Positions 36,549-46,316 of a stretch of 64,000 bases of DNA are shown here, piece by piece. The notes beneath the pieces are model-generated. The model saw only the letters and a program-made list of their open reading frames with translations, was not told where the DNA came from and searched no databases. Made by a program: the position numbers and the translations under genes. The DNA comes from CAVOGJ01 sp963695405 (GTDB lineage Bacteria > Planctomycetota > Planctomycetia > Pirellulales > Pirellulaceae). The DNA lies in assembly GCA_963695405.1 (NCBI GenBank), contig CAVOGJ010000009.1:495542-559541 (forward strand), written 5' to 3'. Position 1 is the stretch's first letter; each line of letters starts with the position of its first letter.

Positions 36549-37508
36549 ATGCGAATCATCATGATGGGTACCGGTCCTTTTGCCGTGCCGACATTTGAGC
36601 GTCTCATTCAGTCTCGACACACGATGGTGGCCTTGGTCACACGGCCACCAAAGAGCGGTCGCGGCAAGCATCGTCCTCACCCGAGTCCCATGCAATTGGT
36701 GGCCGAGCGGGAACACGTGCCGATCGCCATGCCCGCTTCGATCAATACAGCGGAAGCCCAACAGCAGTTGGCGGAATACGCCGCGGACCTGTTCGTCGTT
36801 TGTGACTACGGTCAGATCTTGTCGGCCAAATCGCTGGCTTTGGCTCGCTTGGGCGGGATCAACCTGCATGGCTCGTTGTTGCCGGCGTACCGCGGAGCGG
36901 CGCCGGTCCATTGGGCGATCTATGATGGTTGCCATCACACGGGCGTCACCGTGATTCACATGACCCCGCGGCTTGATGCCGGTCCAAGTCTTGTGCAACA
37001 CCGTGTGGAGATCGGACCGCGCGAGACGGTCGTAGCCTTGGAGGAGCGCTTGGCCCGGGTGGGCGTGGTAGCGGTCGAAGAGGCCATTGGCATGCTCACG
37101 GATTGGGATGGACACTCACAACTGGGTACGCTGCAAGATCCACGAAAAGCCACGCGGGCGCCGCGGCTGAAACGAGAGGATGGAGAAATCGATTGGTCGA
37201 GGACCGCGGTGCAGATCGCGCATCAGGTTCGTGCCTTCTGGTCGTGGCCCGGTTCCTACAGCCACCTGCTGCGGGCAGGACAACCCCCTTTGCGCGTCAT
37301 TCTTGACGAAGTGAGGCCGCTTCCGGCGGCGGCCCCGTGTCCTCCCGGGACTATTGTCGAGCAAAATGGCCAACTCGTCGTGGGTACGGGGGAGGGGGGA
37401 CTGGAAATCGTGTTCATTCAGCCGGCGGGCAAGAAACGTCAGCCGTGGGATGCCTTTCTGCGTGGTTACCGCGTCGAGCCCGGTTGGCGTTTTGGCAGCC
37501 ACGGTTGA
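36549..37508 (+). CDS. fmt: Methionyl-tRNA formyltransferase
   Basis: 319 residues, ATG behind GAGGAGCG. MRIIMMGTGPFAVPTFERLI, then the formyl-folate site with INLHGSLLPAYRGAAPVHWA and GVTVIHMTPRLDAGP, and the C-terminal OB-like domain (VRAFWSWPGSYSHLLRAGQP). It formylates initiator Met-tRNA with 10-formyl-THF; partner of def just upstream. Confidence 0.95.
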   Translation: MRIIMMGTGPFAVPTFERLIQSRHTMVALVTRPPKSGRGKHRPHPSPMQLVAEREHVPIAMPASINTAEAQQQLAEYAADLFVVCDYGQILSAKSLALARLGGINLHGSLLPAYRGAAPVHWAIYDGCHHTGVTVIHMTPRLDAGPSLVQHRVEIGPRETVVALEERLARVGVVAVEEAIGMLTDWDGHSQLGTLQDPRKATRAPRLKREDGEIDWSRTAVQIAHQVRAFWSWPGSYSHLLRAGQPPLRVILDEVRPLPAAAPCPPGTIVEQNGQLVVGTGEGGLEIVFIQPAGKKRQPWDAFLRGYRVEPGWRFGSHG

Positions 37509-37543
37509 AGTCCCCGTTGCACCAACTGTCATTTCATGGCCCT

Positions 37544-38242
37544 TCACCTGTCGCGCGTGTGGCTACGACGGCGGGCCCGAGTCGCGAATTCGTACAGTAG
37601 CGTATTGCCCCGTTTGCCAACTTGCTCGATGGCTCCCATTTTTCGCAGGCAGTAGGCAACTCGCTGTGCGACCCACCGCTGAACGGCCAGTTTTTCTGCC
37701 AATTGGCTGGTATCGAAAGGGCGGGGCAGACCGGGTGGCACAATGCGAATCAGATCGCCGGCACTGCGAAAACGGTGTGTCTCGCGGATACCGGCCAGTC
37801 GGCGGTCTTGCACCTCGAAATCGTCTTTCCGCCATCGCCGCCGTCTGCCATGCCCCGGATATCTCAGCTCCTCGACGTCCACGAGCGGCACTTCGAGCAA
37901 TAGATTCGGGTGCGGAAAGACACGGGTAAAGTAAACGAGCTCGTCGAAGATATCGAGCAGGCTACCTCGCTTAGGACTCTTGCGGCGACTGATGATGCGT
38001 CCGTCTCGCTTCTCTAAGCGTACCAACTGCTTCTCGATTAAGATCGGCTTGACGACCAATACCTTATGCTCCTTCAGCAGCTTGCGGATCTTATCACGAA
38101 TGGCGGACAGGGATCCGTGTTGTATTTCGACGAGCAGGCCGGGTTGCACCACATCGATGCGATAGTCGCCCAGTACGACCTCGGTCGTGGCCGTACCGTC
38201 CGCGTAAGCGTCTTTCAGTTGTCGATGCAGAGACGTTTCCAT
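37544..38242 (-). CDS. Conserved hypothetical protein, possible nuclease-like fold
   Basis: About 232 residues from the ATG at 38242 (AGGA upstream). The start METSLHRQLKDAYADGT, then GDYRIDVVQPGLLVEIQHGS and IRDKIRKLLKEHKVLVVKPI suggest a restriction-endonuclease-like core (ID...VEIQ with Gln where Lys is usual). The C-terminal part (FDTSQLAEKLAVQRWVAQRV, AYCLRKMGAIEQVGKRGNTL) reads as a winged helix. Both assignments are inference; I do not know a named family. It is convergent with fmt, 35 bases apart. Confidence 0.75.
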   Translation of the reverse strand: METSLHRQLKDAYADGTATTEVVLGDYRIDVVQPGLLVEIQHGSLSAIRDKIRKLLKEHKVLVVKPILIEKQLVRLEKRDGRIISRRKSPKRGSLLDIFDELVYFTRVFPHPNLLLEVPLVDVEELRYPGHGRRRRWRKDDFEVQDRRLAGIRETHRFRSAGDLIRIVPPGLPRPFDTSQLAEKLAVQRWVAQRVAYCLRKMGAIEQVGKRGNTLLYEFATRARRRSHTRDR

Positions 38243-38369
38243 GGCTGTCCTGCCGAGTTTGTCGTTAGCGGCCTTGATCCGTTCCGATGCAATGCGAATT
38301 CCCGCTTCCGCCGACAAAGGGAATAGCGTTGATAACGGCCCGGCAGGTGCCGGTGGCCGCCGAAGTGAC

Positions 38370-38927
38370 TCATGCCACCGGTTCGATGCCGAAGTCCCGA
38401 ACCGTGAATAGGGTGGTCAAGGGATAACCTCGAGATTCGAATGCCTCGCGACCTCCTTCGAGTCGATCGATAATGGCCGTGACGCCGAGTACTTCCAGAC
38501 CAAAGGCTTCGCATTGCTCGATCGCTTGCAACGAACTGCCCCCAGTGGTTACGACGTCCTCAACGATGATCACCTTGTCCCCCGGATTCACCGGACCCTC
38601 GATCTGTTTTCCCTTACCGTGTTCCTTGGCTTCCTTGCGGCAAAAGAATCCTCGCAGCTTTGCTGCGGGACGGGTTTGCCCCGCGATCGTCAGGATCGCG
38701 GCCGTAATGGGAACGGCTCCCACTGCCATGCCGCCCACAGCGTCGGGCCACCTCTCGGGCCATGTGGCCAGCATCCCGTGAGCAATCTGATTTGCGCCGA
38801 CCGCATCGAGCGTTACGCAGCGGCAGTCGAGATAGAAGCTGGCCTTTTTCCCTGAAGCCAGTGTAAAGTCGCCGAACTGCAGCGCAAGGTCGCTCAGCAG
38901 TGCAGCGAGTAGGTCGCGATCGTACAT
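38370..38927 (-). CDS. pyrE: Orotate phosphoribosyltransferase
   Basis: 185 residues. FGDFTLASGKKASFYLDCR at the N-terminus, the catalytic loop with RKEAKEHGKGKQIEGPVNPG and the PRPP motif VIIVEDVVTTGGSSL. It makes orotidine 5'-phosphate from orotate and PRPP in pyrimidine synthesis. No other pyr genes are adjacent. Confidence 0.95.
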   Translation of the reverse strand: MYDRDLLAALLSDLALQFGDFTLASGKKASFYLDCRCVTLDAVGANQIAHGMLATWPERWPDAVGGMAVGAVPITAAILTIAGQTRPAAKLRGFFCRKEAKEHGKGKQIEGPVNPGDKVIIVEDVVTTGGSSLQAIEQCEAFGLEVLGVTAIIDRLEGGREAFESRGYPLTTLFTVRDFGIEPVA

Positions 38928-38981
38928 GCCTTGGCTATCCGGGGATAATGGGAAGGTGCAGCGAGCGGTGCCATCCGCCTC

Positions 38982-39470
38982 CTACACCGATGGCAGGCCT
39001 TGCGCGCGTCGCCAGGCGGAGAGCTGTCCCAGATGAATCCCCTCGTGCGCGAGCATGAGGTAGCCGAGCGCGTCACCGACCGTAGGAAAGGAGGACTTCC
39101 AACGCTCAAGTGGCATCGGTTGGGCGAACGTCTCGTTCGTGGCCGCGGTCAGCGCGTCGGTGATCCGGGCGTGACCCACCGCAAACGCATCCGTCAGTGT
39201 TTGCTTGTTCGCATACTTCGTGGGATCGGCTTCTGGTTGTGACAACATGCCAAAGGGATGATTGCGTGGGTCATCAAATGTATTGCCCGCCAGCATCGCC
39301 AAGATGGGCGGATGATAGGCATTGAGGTGTGAGAACACCCAGGCCGGGTGGTTCATACCTGGCTGGGGTTGGTAAACCATCTGATCGGTGGAAAGATCAG
39401 CCACCAGCTTTAATGCGTAGTCGCCGTTGCGATGCCAGGCCGTCAACAACGAGTTGGCAAAGGGAGTCAT
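38982..39470 (-). CDS. DinB-like four-helix protein
   Basis: 162 residues, ATG behind AAGGA. Metal-site His residues fit the DinB/YfiT superfamily: MNHPAWVFSHLNAYHPPIL, and HEGIHLGQLSAWRRAQGLP at the end. Family members are metal-dependent thiol transferases or hydrolases; the substrate is unknown. Between pyrE and the L,D-transpeptidase gene, same strand. Confidence 0.88.
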   Translation of the reverse strand: MTPFANSLLTAWHRNGDYALKLVADLSTDQMVYQPQPGMNHPAWVFSHLNAYHPPILAMLAGNTFDDPRNHPFGMLSQPEADPTKYANKQTLTDAFAVGHARITDALTAATNETFAQPMPLERWKSSFPTVGDALGYLMLAHEGIHLGQLSAWRRAQGLPSV

Positions 39471-39488
39471 GGGGTTCCTTGGGTGAAG

Positions 39489-40712
39489 TTAGGGCAGGAT
39501 GACGATCTGCGAGCCGACGCCGAGGATCGCTTGCAAATCGTCTGCGTTTTCGTTGCTCACACTAATGCAACCGCGCGTGTCGGATGCGTCTACGGCGCTG
39601 CCCACGGAGTGCAGTCCAAGGTTCGCTTGCTGGCCGTAACCGGTCGCGAGCCCAATCCAATGGCCCCCGTACGGATTGTTTTCGGCGCCTGCTGGAATCT
39701 GTTGTCCACTGGTCGGATCGACGTAGGGGCGTACTCCCGCGATCTCCACCACTTGCAGGCTCGTCAGCTGCTCGGGAAAATCTCGTCCAATGGCCACATT
39801 GAAGCGACCGGCGTAGTGCGGACCGACGAAGAGGGTCAGCTCACGCCTCGATCGACTCAGCTCGCCGCGAAACGGTCCTTGTACGACTTTCAATGATTGT
39901 CCTGCGGTGAGCGGCTGGTTGGTATTCAATCCATTCACACGAGCCACGAAACCAGCCGGCAAATCGAAGCGGGCCGCCACGTCGGCCAGGGTCTCGCCCG
40001 CCGGTACCACATATGCGGACTGCATTAGATGTTTGTTTGAATAGACAACGGTACCCGCCAGGGGATCGAGTAGCGATAGCAGCTGGCTCCGCTGCCCGCT
40101 GTCAAGCGTCGGATGGTTATAGACCATCGAGAGAGAATATAGCGCCTCGGAATAGTCACCTGCCTGAATTAATTGCTGAGCTGCCGACCAGGCTGCCTCG
40201 AACGAAACGGAAGTATTCCCACCGAGCGGCTCGTGATGCGAGACCAATTGTCCGTCCGCGGCTGCTGCCACGGGCGGAATGGGCGTCATCTGGCTGGGCG
40301 GCGGTTGGATGGGCGGCATGGTTGTCGGAGCCACGGCTGTCATGGGGCCCGTCACTGCGTTGGGAGGGGCTGCCGCTGGCGCGCCATTGTAGGGGACGCT
40401 CGTGGTCGGGAAAGCATTCATGCCGGCAGAATCGTTGGGTGTCGACGGAGGCAAACCGGTCGCAGTCATCGGCTGAACTTCTGCCGTATTGTCTGCCGCG
40501 AAAGGATTCTTGTTCTCCGAGTTGACGGCATCCAAGCCCGAGAGATCAACCTCCGGTTCCTTTTGGACCGGCAAGTCGCTGAAGCCGGGTGAGTCCCAGA
40601 GGGTCGATGGCTCGAACCCGGAATTGGCAATCGGCTTGTTGAGCACGATGTTCGCGCCGTAACCGACGGCCAGGAGTGTGGCGGTGACGACGATGGTCTT
40701 GATGGTATTCAT
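39489..40712 (-). CDS. LysM and L,D-transpeptidase (YkuD) domain protein
   Basis: 407 residues. A signal anchor (IKTIVVTATLLAVGYGANIV), a long Pro/Ala/Thr-rich linker (about 70-170), a helical hairpin, a LysM-like stretch (YVVPAGETLADVAARFDLPA to LTAGQSLKVVQG), then the YkuD domain with the active-site region HSVGSAVDASDTRGCISVSN. The catalytic Cys is present; the usual SHGC is TRGC. It would form or edit L,D-crosslinks in peptidoglycan, or anchor proteins to it. This agrees with planctomycetes having a thin peptidoglycan wall. Confidence 0.88.
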   Translation of the reverse strand: MNTIKTIVVTATLLAVGYGANIVLNKPIANSGFEPSTLWDSPGFSDLPVQKEPEVDLSGLDAVNSENKNPFAADNTAEVQPMTATGLPPSTPNDSAGMNAFPTTSVPYNGAPAAAPPNAVTGPMTAVAPTTMPPIQPPPSQMTPIPPVAAAADGQLVSHHEPLGGNTSVSFEAAWSAAQQLIQAGDYSEALYSLSMVYNHPTLDSGQRSQLLSLLDPLAGTVVYSNKHLMQSAYVVPAGETLADVAARFDLPAGFVARVNGLNTNQPLTAGQSLKVVQGPFRGELSRSRRELTLFVGPHYAGRFNVAIGRDFPEQLTSLQVVEIAGVRPYVDPTSGQQIPAGAENNPYGGHWIGLATGYGQQANLGLHSVGSAVDASDTRGCISVSNENADDLQAILGVGSQIVILP

Positions 40713-41041
40713 CTTCGCTTCCCTGACGAAGTAGCAGTACTGTTAGGTCGGAGGATTCGCCTTCCATTCTTCCCGCGGGAACGGCAACCGTTGGGACGAG
40801 CACTTCCCTTCTCGCCCGCTGAGCGGACTCGCGGGACTCAGCCAGCCCAGAGGTTACCTTGTCGACGCCCCGGCAGCGAAGAGCGAAACAACGCGGAGCC
40901 CGCGAACGGTCGATTCGCAGCATAAGTCCCCGACCGCTGGCCGTTTTCGTCTCTGCATTACACGAAGGAAATGCAGATAGAGGGATTGAGGACCGCTAGC
41001 AGCCCTCCAAATGAAAGCAAAGCGAGAAGTGCTGGCGAGCC
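40713..41041. other. 329-base gap without a gene
   Basis: Between rarA and the L,D-transpeptidase gene. It should contain the promoter of the latter. No convincing reading frame, RNA or terminator seen. Confidence 0.5.
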
Positions 41042-42373
41042 TTAGGATTCAGCACGCGGGCGGCCGTCACGGAGCTTCCGCCGCACCTCTTCCAGCCGCC
41101 GGCCGATCTCCAATTCCGCGCCCCGGTTGACCGGACGGTAGTACTCCCGCTCCACGCCCAAGTATTCCTGGCTCGCCACGCCATCTTCCTCGTCATGCGA
41201 GTACTGATACCCGGCACCATGGCCCAATGTCTGGGCGCCATGATAGTGCGCATCGCGGAGATGGACCGGAACAGGAAGCAGCCGCCCTTCACGCACATCC
41301 GCTGTTGCCTCGTCGATCGCGACGGTCGCGGCATTCGACTTCGCCGCGCATGCCAGATAGGTAACCAGCTGAGCAAGGGTCAGTCGACATTCGGGCAAGC
41401 CGACAAACTCGCAAGCTTGCATCGCAGCGACGGCCAGTGGCAAGGCTTGCGGGTCCGCATTGCCGATGTCTTCGCTGGCCAGGATCACCAGCCGCCGTGT
41501 CAGGAACCGCACGTCCTCGCCGCCTTCTAGCATGCGCACCAGCCAGTACAACCCGGCATCCGGATCACTGCCGCGAATGCTCTTGATCAGCGCGCTGGCT
41601 GCATCGTAGTGCGCGTCCCCCGTGACATCGTATTCAACCGCCTTCCGCTGCATCGACTCACGGATCAGCGTAGGCGTCAGGTGCACCGGCTGCTCACTAC
41701 AGGAAAGCACGGCAATCTCCAATGTGGTCAGCGCTCGACGTGCGTCACCGTCGCACATCTGGGCCAGGGTCTCGATGGCCAAGGGATCGATCTCCACGGG
41801 TAAATCTCCCAGGCCGCGCGATTTGTCCTGCAGAGCCCGCTGTAGTAGGTTGACGATCTCACCCGGGGCAAGGGGCTGAAATTGAAATATCTGGCTGCGG
41901 CTGACCAGGGCGCTATTGACCGCAAAGAATGGATTAGCGGTCGTCGCACCGACGAGGATCACCACGCCGTCTTCGACATCGTGCAGCAGCACGTCCTGTT
42001 GAGCCCGATTGAACCGGTGAATTTCGTCGACGAACAGAAGTGTCCGTGGGCCGCCACTGCGAACTTCATCCTCGGCTCGCTGTAGGATTTCGCGGACCTC
42101 TTTGACACCACTGGTTACGGCACTGAGCGACTGATAATGGCTATCGGTGACGTTGGCGAGCAAACGAGCCAGTGTTGTCTTGCCAGTTCCAGGCGGGCCA
42201 TAAAAGATCACCGACCCCAAACGATCCGCGGCCAGCAATCGCGTCAGCAGCTTTCCCTCGCCTAGAAAATGCCCCTGACCGCAGAATTCGCTTAACGTGC
42301 GCGGTCGCATCCTCGCTGCCAAGGGCTGTACTCGCTGAAGATTCTCTTGTTCACTCGAGGCAAAAAGGGACAT
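41042..42373 (-). CDS. rarA: Replication-associated recombination protein A (RarA/MgsA)
   Basis: 443 residues. Clamp-loader-like AAA+ ATPase: MRPRTLSEFCGQGHFLGEGK, Walker A GPPGTGKTTLARLL, Walker B LLFVDEIHRFN, sensor 1 ILVGATTANPFFAVNSALVS, then the RarA C-terminal domain with KSIRGSDPDAGLYWLVRMLE, SEDIGNADPQALPLA and VPVHLRDAHYHGA. It acts at stalled forks and handles single-stranded gaps with SSB. Standing alone. Confidence 0.94.
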   Translation of the reverse strand: MSLFASSEQENLQRVQPLAARMRPRTLSEFCGQGHFLGEGKLLTRLLAADRLGSVIFYGPPGTGKTTLARLLANVTDSHYQSLSAVTSGVKEVREILQRAEDEVRSGGPRTLLFVDEIHRFNRAQQDVLLHDVEDGVVILVGATTANPFFAVNSALVSRSQIFQFQPLAPGEIVNLLQRALQDKSRGLGDLPVEIDPLAIETLAQMCDGDARRALTTLEIAVLSCSEQPVHLTPTLIRESMQRKAVEYDVTGDAHYDAASALIKSIRGSDPDAGLYWLVRMLEGGEDVRFLTRRLVILASEDIGNADPQALPLAVAAMQACEFVGLPECRLTLAQLVTYLACAAKSNAATVAIDEATADVREGRLLPVPVHLRDAHYHGAQTLGHGAGYQYSHDEEDGVASQEYLGVEREYYRPVNRGAELEIGRRLEEVRRKLRDGRPRAES

Positions 42374-42511
42374 GATCGAGGTGACCTGCTATAAACACAT
42401 CGACGGCAATAGAGAGGAAGCGACTTTGAATCGTGCCTCGTCTTCGTTTCTGAAGAATGTCACACTAAAGTGATTTTACCACATCGTACACGAAGATGGT
42501 GCCGTCGGGCG

Positions 42512-44881
42512 TTAGCTCGTGATGCGGCGACGCCGGGCAGGACCTCTGCCAAGTGTTGTGAGCCGAGCGACGACCAACGCCCATCCGATCAGTCCGAGGA
42601 AATGAGCGGCTGGTTCCGGAACGGCAGCCGGCCGAAACGCGCCTACGGACGTAAATTTGTTGGCGTTCCAGAGATTGAAATCGGTCACGTCGGTGATGCC
42701 ATCGCCATTAAAGTCGCCCGTGGTCCAATCCGTCCCTTCACTAAATTTGTTGGCATTCCAAATATTAAAGTCGGATACGTCGACGACGCCGTCGCCGTCA
42801 GCATCTCCGAACAGTGCTCGATAGTTGACAAGACGGACTTCGTCGGTCGCATAGGTGAGCACACGGAACAAGCCATCGCCCTCGTGGCTGCGATAGTGAT
42901 TGCCGCCGCCGAACTCCCAAGTGAGTTCTGCTTCGTTGTATGCTACGGAGGCAAACTCGCCATCGACAAGATTGGCCGTTATCAGCACAAAGTCGTCAAA
43001 CTCGCCGTGAACTTGCGGATCATCGTACATCATCGGATCCGAATCAAGCACCAGCGCACCGTCCAAAATCGCGATCTGAGATGCCTCCAAGTGGCTGTAC
43101 TGAACGCCAGGCGTCGGGCCTGCCAACCGAAAATGGATCTCCGCGTCCGCCGACTGGGAGAACCGTTTGACGCTCGCTCCGCCAACCGAATCCCCGATTG
43201 TTACCAGGCCCTTATTGTGCACGTCGACATTGACGTCAGCACCATCCTCAAAAATCATGGTGCCGGCCGTCCCGTTGATCAGCGTACCGAAACCCTGAAA
43301 TGTCGACCCCGCTTCAATCTGGGTCACCCCACCCATTACCAACTCAGATGTCGCGGAACTAAAGTTCAACTGATTTTCGTCGGCAAATGTCGTGTCGGCG
43401 GGAATGTTCACGTTCGGGCCGTTCACGTTCACTATTCCGTCCAATCGCACTGGAGTGCCAACGACTCGATTGGCGGGAATTGCCAGGTTGCCAGCCAGGT
43501 TCAGTGTGCCACCCATCTGCCACGTACGGCTCGCGTCGGACAGTTGAACGTTCAGCTGACCGAGGATGCCGCCGCCAATCGAAAGGGTGCCGTCGAATCG
43601 TTCGTTGCCGGGATCCAGGCTGTCGACTTGCAAGGTGAGAGGGGCGGTAATGTCCCAAGCCGCCACACCGGCCTCGCCGTCCATGTCAAACACTTGTCCC
43701 TGCACCGTCGTGGCATTATGAACAGTGGCATTCCCATTCTGCGCCACGATCCCATTCACGGTAATGTTACCAGCCCAGGTCGTCGGTCCATAGAAAATGG
43801 CGGTGCCGTCGGTGATCGAGCTGCTGTGTGTGTAAAACGTGGCATCCCTGACGGACGTCTCGCCGTGGAATTGCAGTCGCGCGTCGTAACCAACGGTATA
43901 CGTGCCGCCATCCATGTTCGTGCTGCCGTGGAAATTTAGGCGGGCCTCGGTATTCAGGTTGACGTGCGCCGTACTCGACAAAGTGACGGCGGGCGTGATA
44001 TGGGCATTGGTATTCTTATCCGCCGCTAAAATCTCACCTGCCACCGTCATGTGGCTGCCTTGCAGGTGCTGACCGGTCCCGCTGTCATCCCACAAAACGC
44101 CGCCGGAAAACCTCAGTTGTCCCCCCAAGCCGAGTTCCCAGCCGTGGTCTATGTTCATGCTCAACTGCGAGTCCCGTCCAACGGATAGGGTGCCGTTAAA
44201 CGGGTCGTGCAGCTGCGTACCCTGAAAAGTCATCTGTCCATTGGAGGTGACAATGATTTCTCCATTTCCCGAAGCACCATCCAAGTCCATCCGACCCGCA
44301 CCCATTTGGTCGATGACTGTCGTACTACCGGACCACAAACTCCCCTCCAAATTGAACGATTTCGGCCCGTTCCCAAACAAACGCACTTGGCCATTCGGTG
44401 CCAAGGTGGACATCGAGTCGACCGTCAGCAGCTGGCCAACAGCGAGAATACCGCCAAAATCAAGGCGAACCATGGCGCCCGTTTCCACGCTGAGAACGTC
44501 GGTGTCAAAGTCAACCGCGTGCACGCCCCGTTCGATGGCGAGCAGGGTGCCCGCACCGTATACCGACGTGTCACCATTCACGATAAGCGTGTGCCCATTG
44601 GTGTCAAAATTGCGATCGTTGCTGACCATTAATCCTGCCACAGTATCATCCTGATCGAGCGAGACGGTCCAGTCTTGGCTGCCACCGATGTGGCCGATGC
44701 GGGCTACATCCGCCGGTTGGGGAACGCCGATCGGTAGCCAGTGTATGCCCTGGGACCAGCTGCCGACCGTTGCATTCCAGAAGCGATCGGCACCGCTGGT
44801 TTTCGCGGACGCACAAGTCATCACGAGATACAACAGGATGTAGGAGGCGATTCGACCACCTGCAAGAGTTGGAGTGGACAC
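42512..44881 (-). CDS. Beta-helix-type exported protein with dockerin and PEP-CTERM
   Basis: 789 residues from a GTG (AAGGA 9 bases upstream). Signal peptide, then many short repeats of the kind GTLSVGRDSQLSMN and LNFHGSTNMDGGTYTVG that suggest a right-handed beta-helix. Near the end comes a type I dockerin pair (FGDADGDGVVDVSDFNIWNA and GDFNGDGITDVTDFNLWNAN, calcium loops), then a PEP-CTERM signal (VPEPAAHFLG, helix, RRRR). Planctomycetes have many such proteins; the dockerin may bind a cohesin-like partner. Cargo unknown. Its promoter should lie in 44882-45209. Confidence 0.85.
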   Translation of the reverse strand: MSTPTLAGGRIASYILLYLVMTCASAKTSGADRFWNATVGSWSQGIHWLPIGVPQPADVARIGHIGGSQDWTVSLDQDDTVAGLMVSNDRNFDTNGHTLIVNGDTSVYGAGTLLAIERGVHAVDFDTDVLSVETGAMVRLDFGGILAVGQLLTVDSMSTLAPNGQVRLFGNGPKSFNLEGSLWSGSTTVIDQMGAGRMDLDGASGNGEIIVTSNGQMTFQGTQLHDPFNGTLSVGRDSQLSMNIDHGWELGLGGQLRFSGGVLWDDSGTGQHLQGSHMTVAGEILAADKNTNAHITPAVTLSSTAHVNLNTEARLNFHGSTNMDGGTYTVGYDARLQFHGETSVRDATFYTHSSSITDGTAIFYGPTTWAGNITVNGIVAQNGNATVHNATTVQGQVFDMDGEAGVAAWDITAPLTLQVDSLDPGNERFDGTLSIGGGILGQLNVQLSDASRTWQMGGTLNLAGNLAIPANRVVGTPVRLDGIVNVNGPNVNIPADTTFADENQLNFSSATSELVMGGVTQIEAGSTFQGFGTLINGTAGTMIFEDGADVNVDVHNKGLVTIGDSVGGASVKRFSQSADAEIHFRLAGPTPGVQYSHLEASQIAILDGALVLDSDPMMYDDPQVHGEFDDFVLITANLVDGEFASVAYNEAELTWEFGGGNHYRSHEGDGLFRVLTYATDEVRLVNYRALFGDADGDGVVDVSDFNIWNANKFSEGTDWTTGDFNGDGITDVTDFNLWNANKFTSVGAFRPAAVPEPAAHFLGLIGWALVVARLTTLGRGPARRRRITS

Positions 44882-45209
44882 AGTATTTTTCCTTTACCTT
44901 GGTGATTCTTCGAATTCCCACGCGTAAAGAGACGCGAAAACCGGGTCCGTCTCGCGCCAAGAAAGCAGGAAGGACTCTCAAAGGACGCCGGCACGGCGGA
45001 GGTAGCGTGGGCAGAGTTCGCAGACCGATCATCGCCCGCAGACGATGATCGACCCTCCAAGATCAGAACGATCCAGGCTCGAGTCGAACGGCGATCAAAC
45101 AGGGGGACGTTTCGCTCGCGAAAATGGTGCGCTGGCACCCCTTATCGACTTGACCGATTTGATCGAAGGCACTGTCCACGGGTGCCAGAGTCGGCAGCCA
45201 ACCGACGGT
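44882..45209. other. 328-base gap without a gene
   Basis: Between the dockerin/PEP-CTERM gene and the membrane protein gene. It holds the ribosome binding site AAAGGAAAAATACT of the former. No other gene or RNA recognised. Confidence 0.5.
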
Positions 45210-46316
45210 CTAAGCTGCCCGGCGATGCTGTTTGCGGCGCAACTTGCGTTGTTCGCCCTTGGTCAATCGTGGATCGGTCAGGCGCTCCAACTCGTCATCC
45301 TCGACGTCTTCATAGTCGTCGTTGACCACACTGCCAGCCACCTGCTTCCGAGTCGTCTGATCATCTTCGGCTGGCTCAATGTTGTCTTTACCTGGTTGGC
45401 TGCGCCGCTTCCAGAAATCGGACCAGCCCCGCCTCGCTTTCTTTTCCGAGCGTTTCTTCTTGGAGCGAGACTTCTGCTTGACGGCATCCATCTGGCCCGC
45501 CGCTTCCAAGCAAACATAACGGCCATAAGACAACAAAGAGATCGTAAGCATGGTGTGGGATGACATCAGAAAGGCGACGTAGGCCATCATGTCAACTTCG
45601 CCAGGGCCAATCGTAAGCACGCGAAGATAGAAGAGCGCCGTGCAAAAATACAGTCCGGCGGTGACCAGCATGCAGACCACGGTACCGCGATTGCGGCGGA
45701 CATCGAGGAGGATCCGCATCAATAGCCCGCTGCCTACCAATCCGTACCCGCCGATCCACCAGATCGAGCCATCGCCCCACAGTGCGCGACCGGTGAGATG
45801 CGTCATCAGCGTCTGAAATGGCCGGTGCAATGCCGTGACGACATCCAGACTGCAAGCTAGACAGAAAACAGCCACCCACAACCAGAGGCGATAGCCGCCC
45901 CGATAATCATCCAACTTATGCCGCCGCACGCTGAACACCATGACCGACAAGGCGGCGGCGAGCAGCAAGAGGACCGTGGACAGCCAGGTCGCGAGCGTTC
46001 CCGAGCCGACCATCCGCAAGGCGCGTGTCTGATCCAACGCGAAGTCCGAGAACTGTTCTGTGCGCCAGATGTAGAGGCCTTGGACCAGCGCCAATGGGAA
46101 GAACAGACAAAGACTCCAGACAAGCATCGCATAGCCGCGACGCGGAATCAGGTCGGTAATTCGTGGCTGCACATCTTCGACAGCGCCATCGACGTACAGT
46201 TGTAAGCGACTGCCGCCGCTTCGCGATCGAGTTGCGGAGACCGTCGCGCCCGCAGTTTCATCACGCAGCACGCGCCGCCGTCGTGTATCCCCGGGGCCTT
46301 TCCTTCGTCTTTCCAT
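45210..46316 (-). CDS. Six-helix membrane protein with charged tail
   Basis: About 368 residues from the ATG at 46316 (GGACAGG upstream); the frame goes on to 46445 with an unlikely leader. A basic N-terminus (MERRRKGPGDTRRRRVLRDE), then about six membrane segments between residues 65 and 280 (LVWSLCLFFPLALVQGLYIW, TLATWLSTVLLLLAAALSVM, LWLWVAVFCLACSLDVVTAL and others), then a long Lys/Arg/Glu/Asp-rich C-terminal tail (QKSRSKKKRSEKKARRGW). Not a family I recognise; conserved in planctomycetes by impression only. Confidence 0.75.
   Translation of the reverse strand: MERRRKGPGDTRRRRVLRDETAGATVSATRSRSGGSRLQLYVDGAVEDVQPRITDLIPRRGYAMLVWSLCLFFPLALVQGLYIWRTEQFSDFALDQTRALRMVGSGTLATWLSTVLLLLAAALSVMVFSVRRHKLDDYRGGYRLWLWVAVFCLACSLDVVTALHRPFQTLMTHLTGRALWGDGSIWWIGGYGLVGSGLLMRILLDVRRNRGTVVCMLVTAGLYFCTALFYLRVLTIGPGEVDMMAYVAFLMSSHTMLTISLLSYGRYVCLEAAGQMDAVKQKSRSKKKRSEKKARRGWSDFWKRRSQPGKDNIEPAEDDQTTRKQVAGSVVNDDYEDVEDDELERLTDPRLTKGEQRKLRRKQHRRAA

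Noticed and set aside
41042..42373. Holliday junction helicase RuvB
   Set aside because: The AAA core is similar, but the C-terminal motifs (SEDIGNADPQALPLA, HLRDAHYHGA) are those of RarA.
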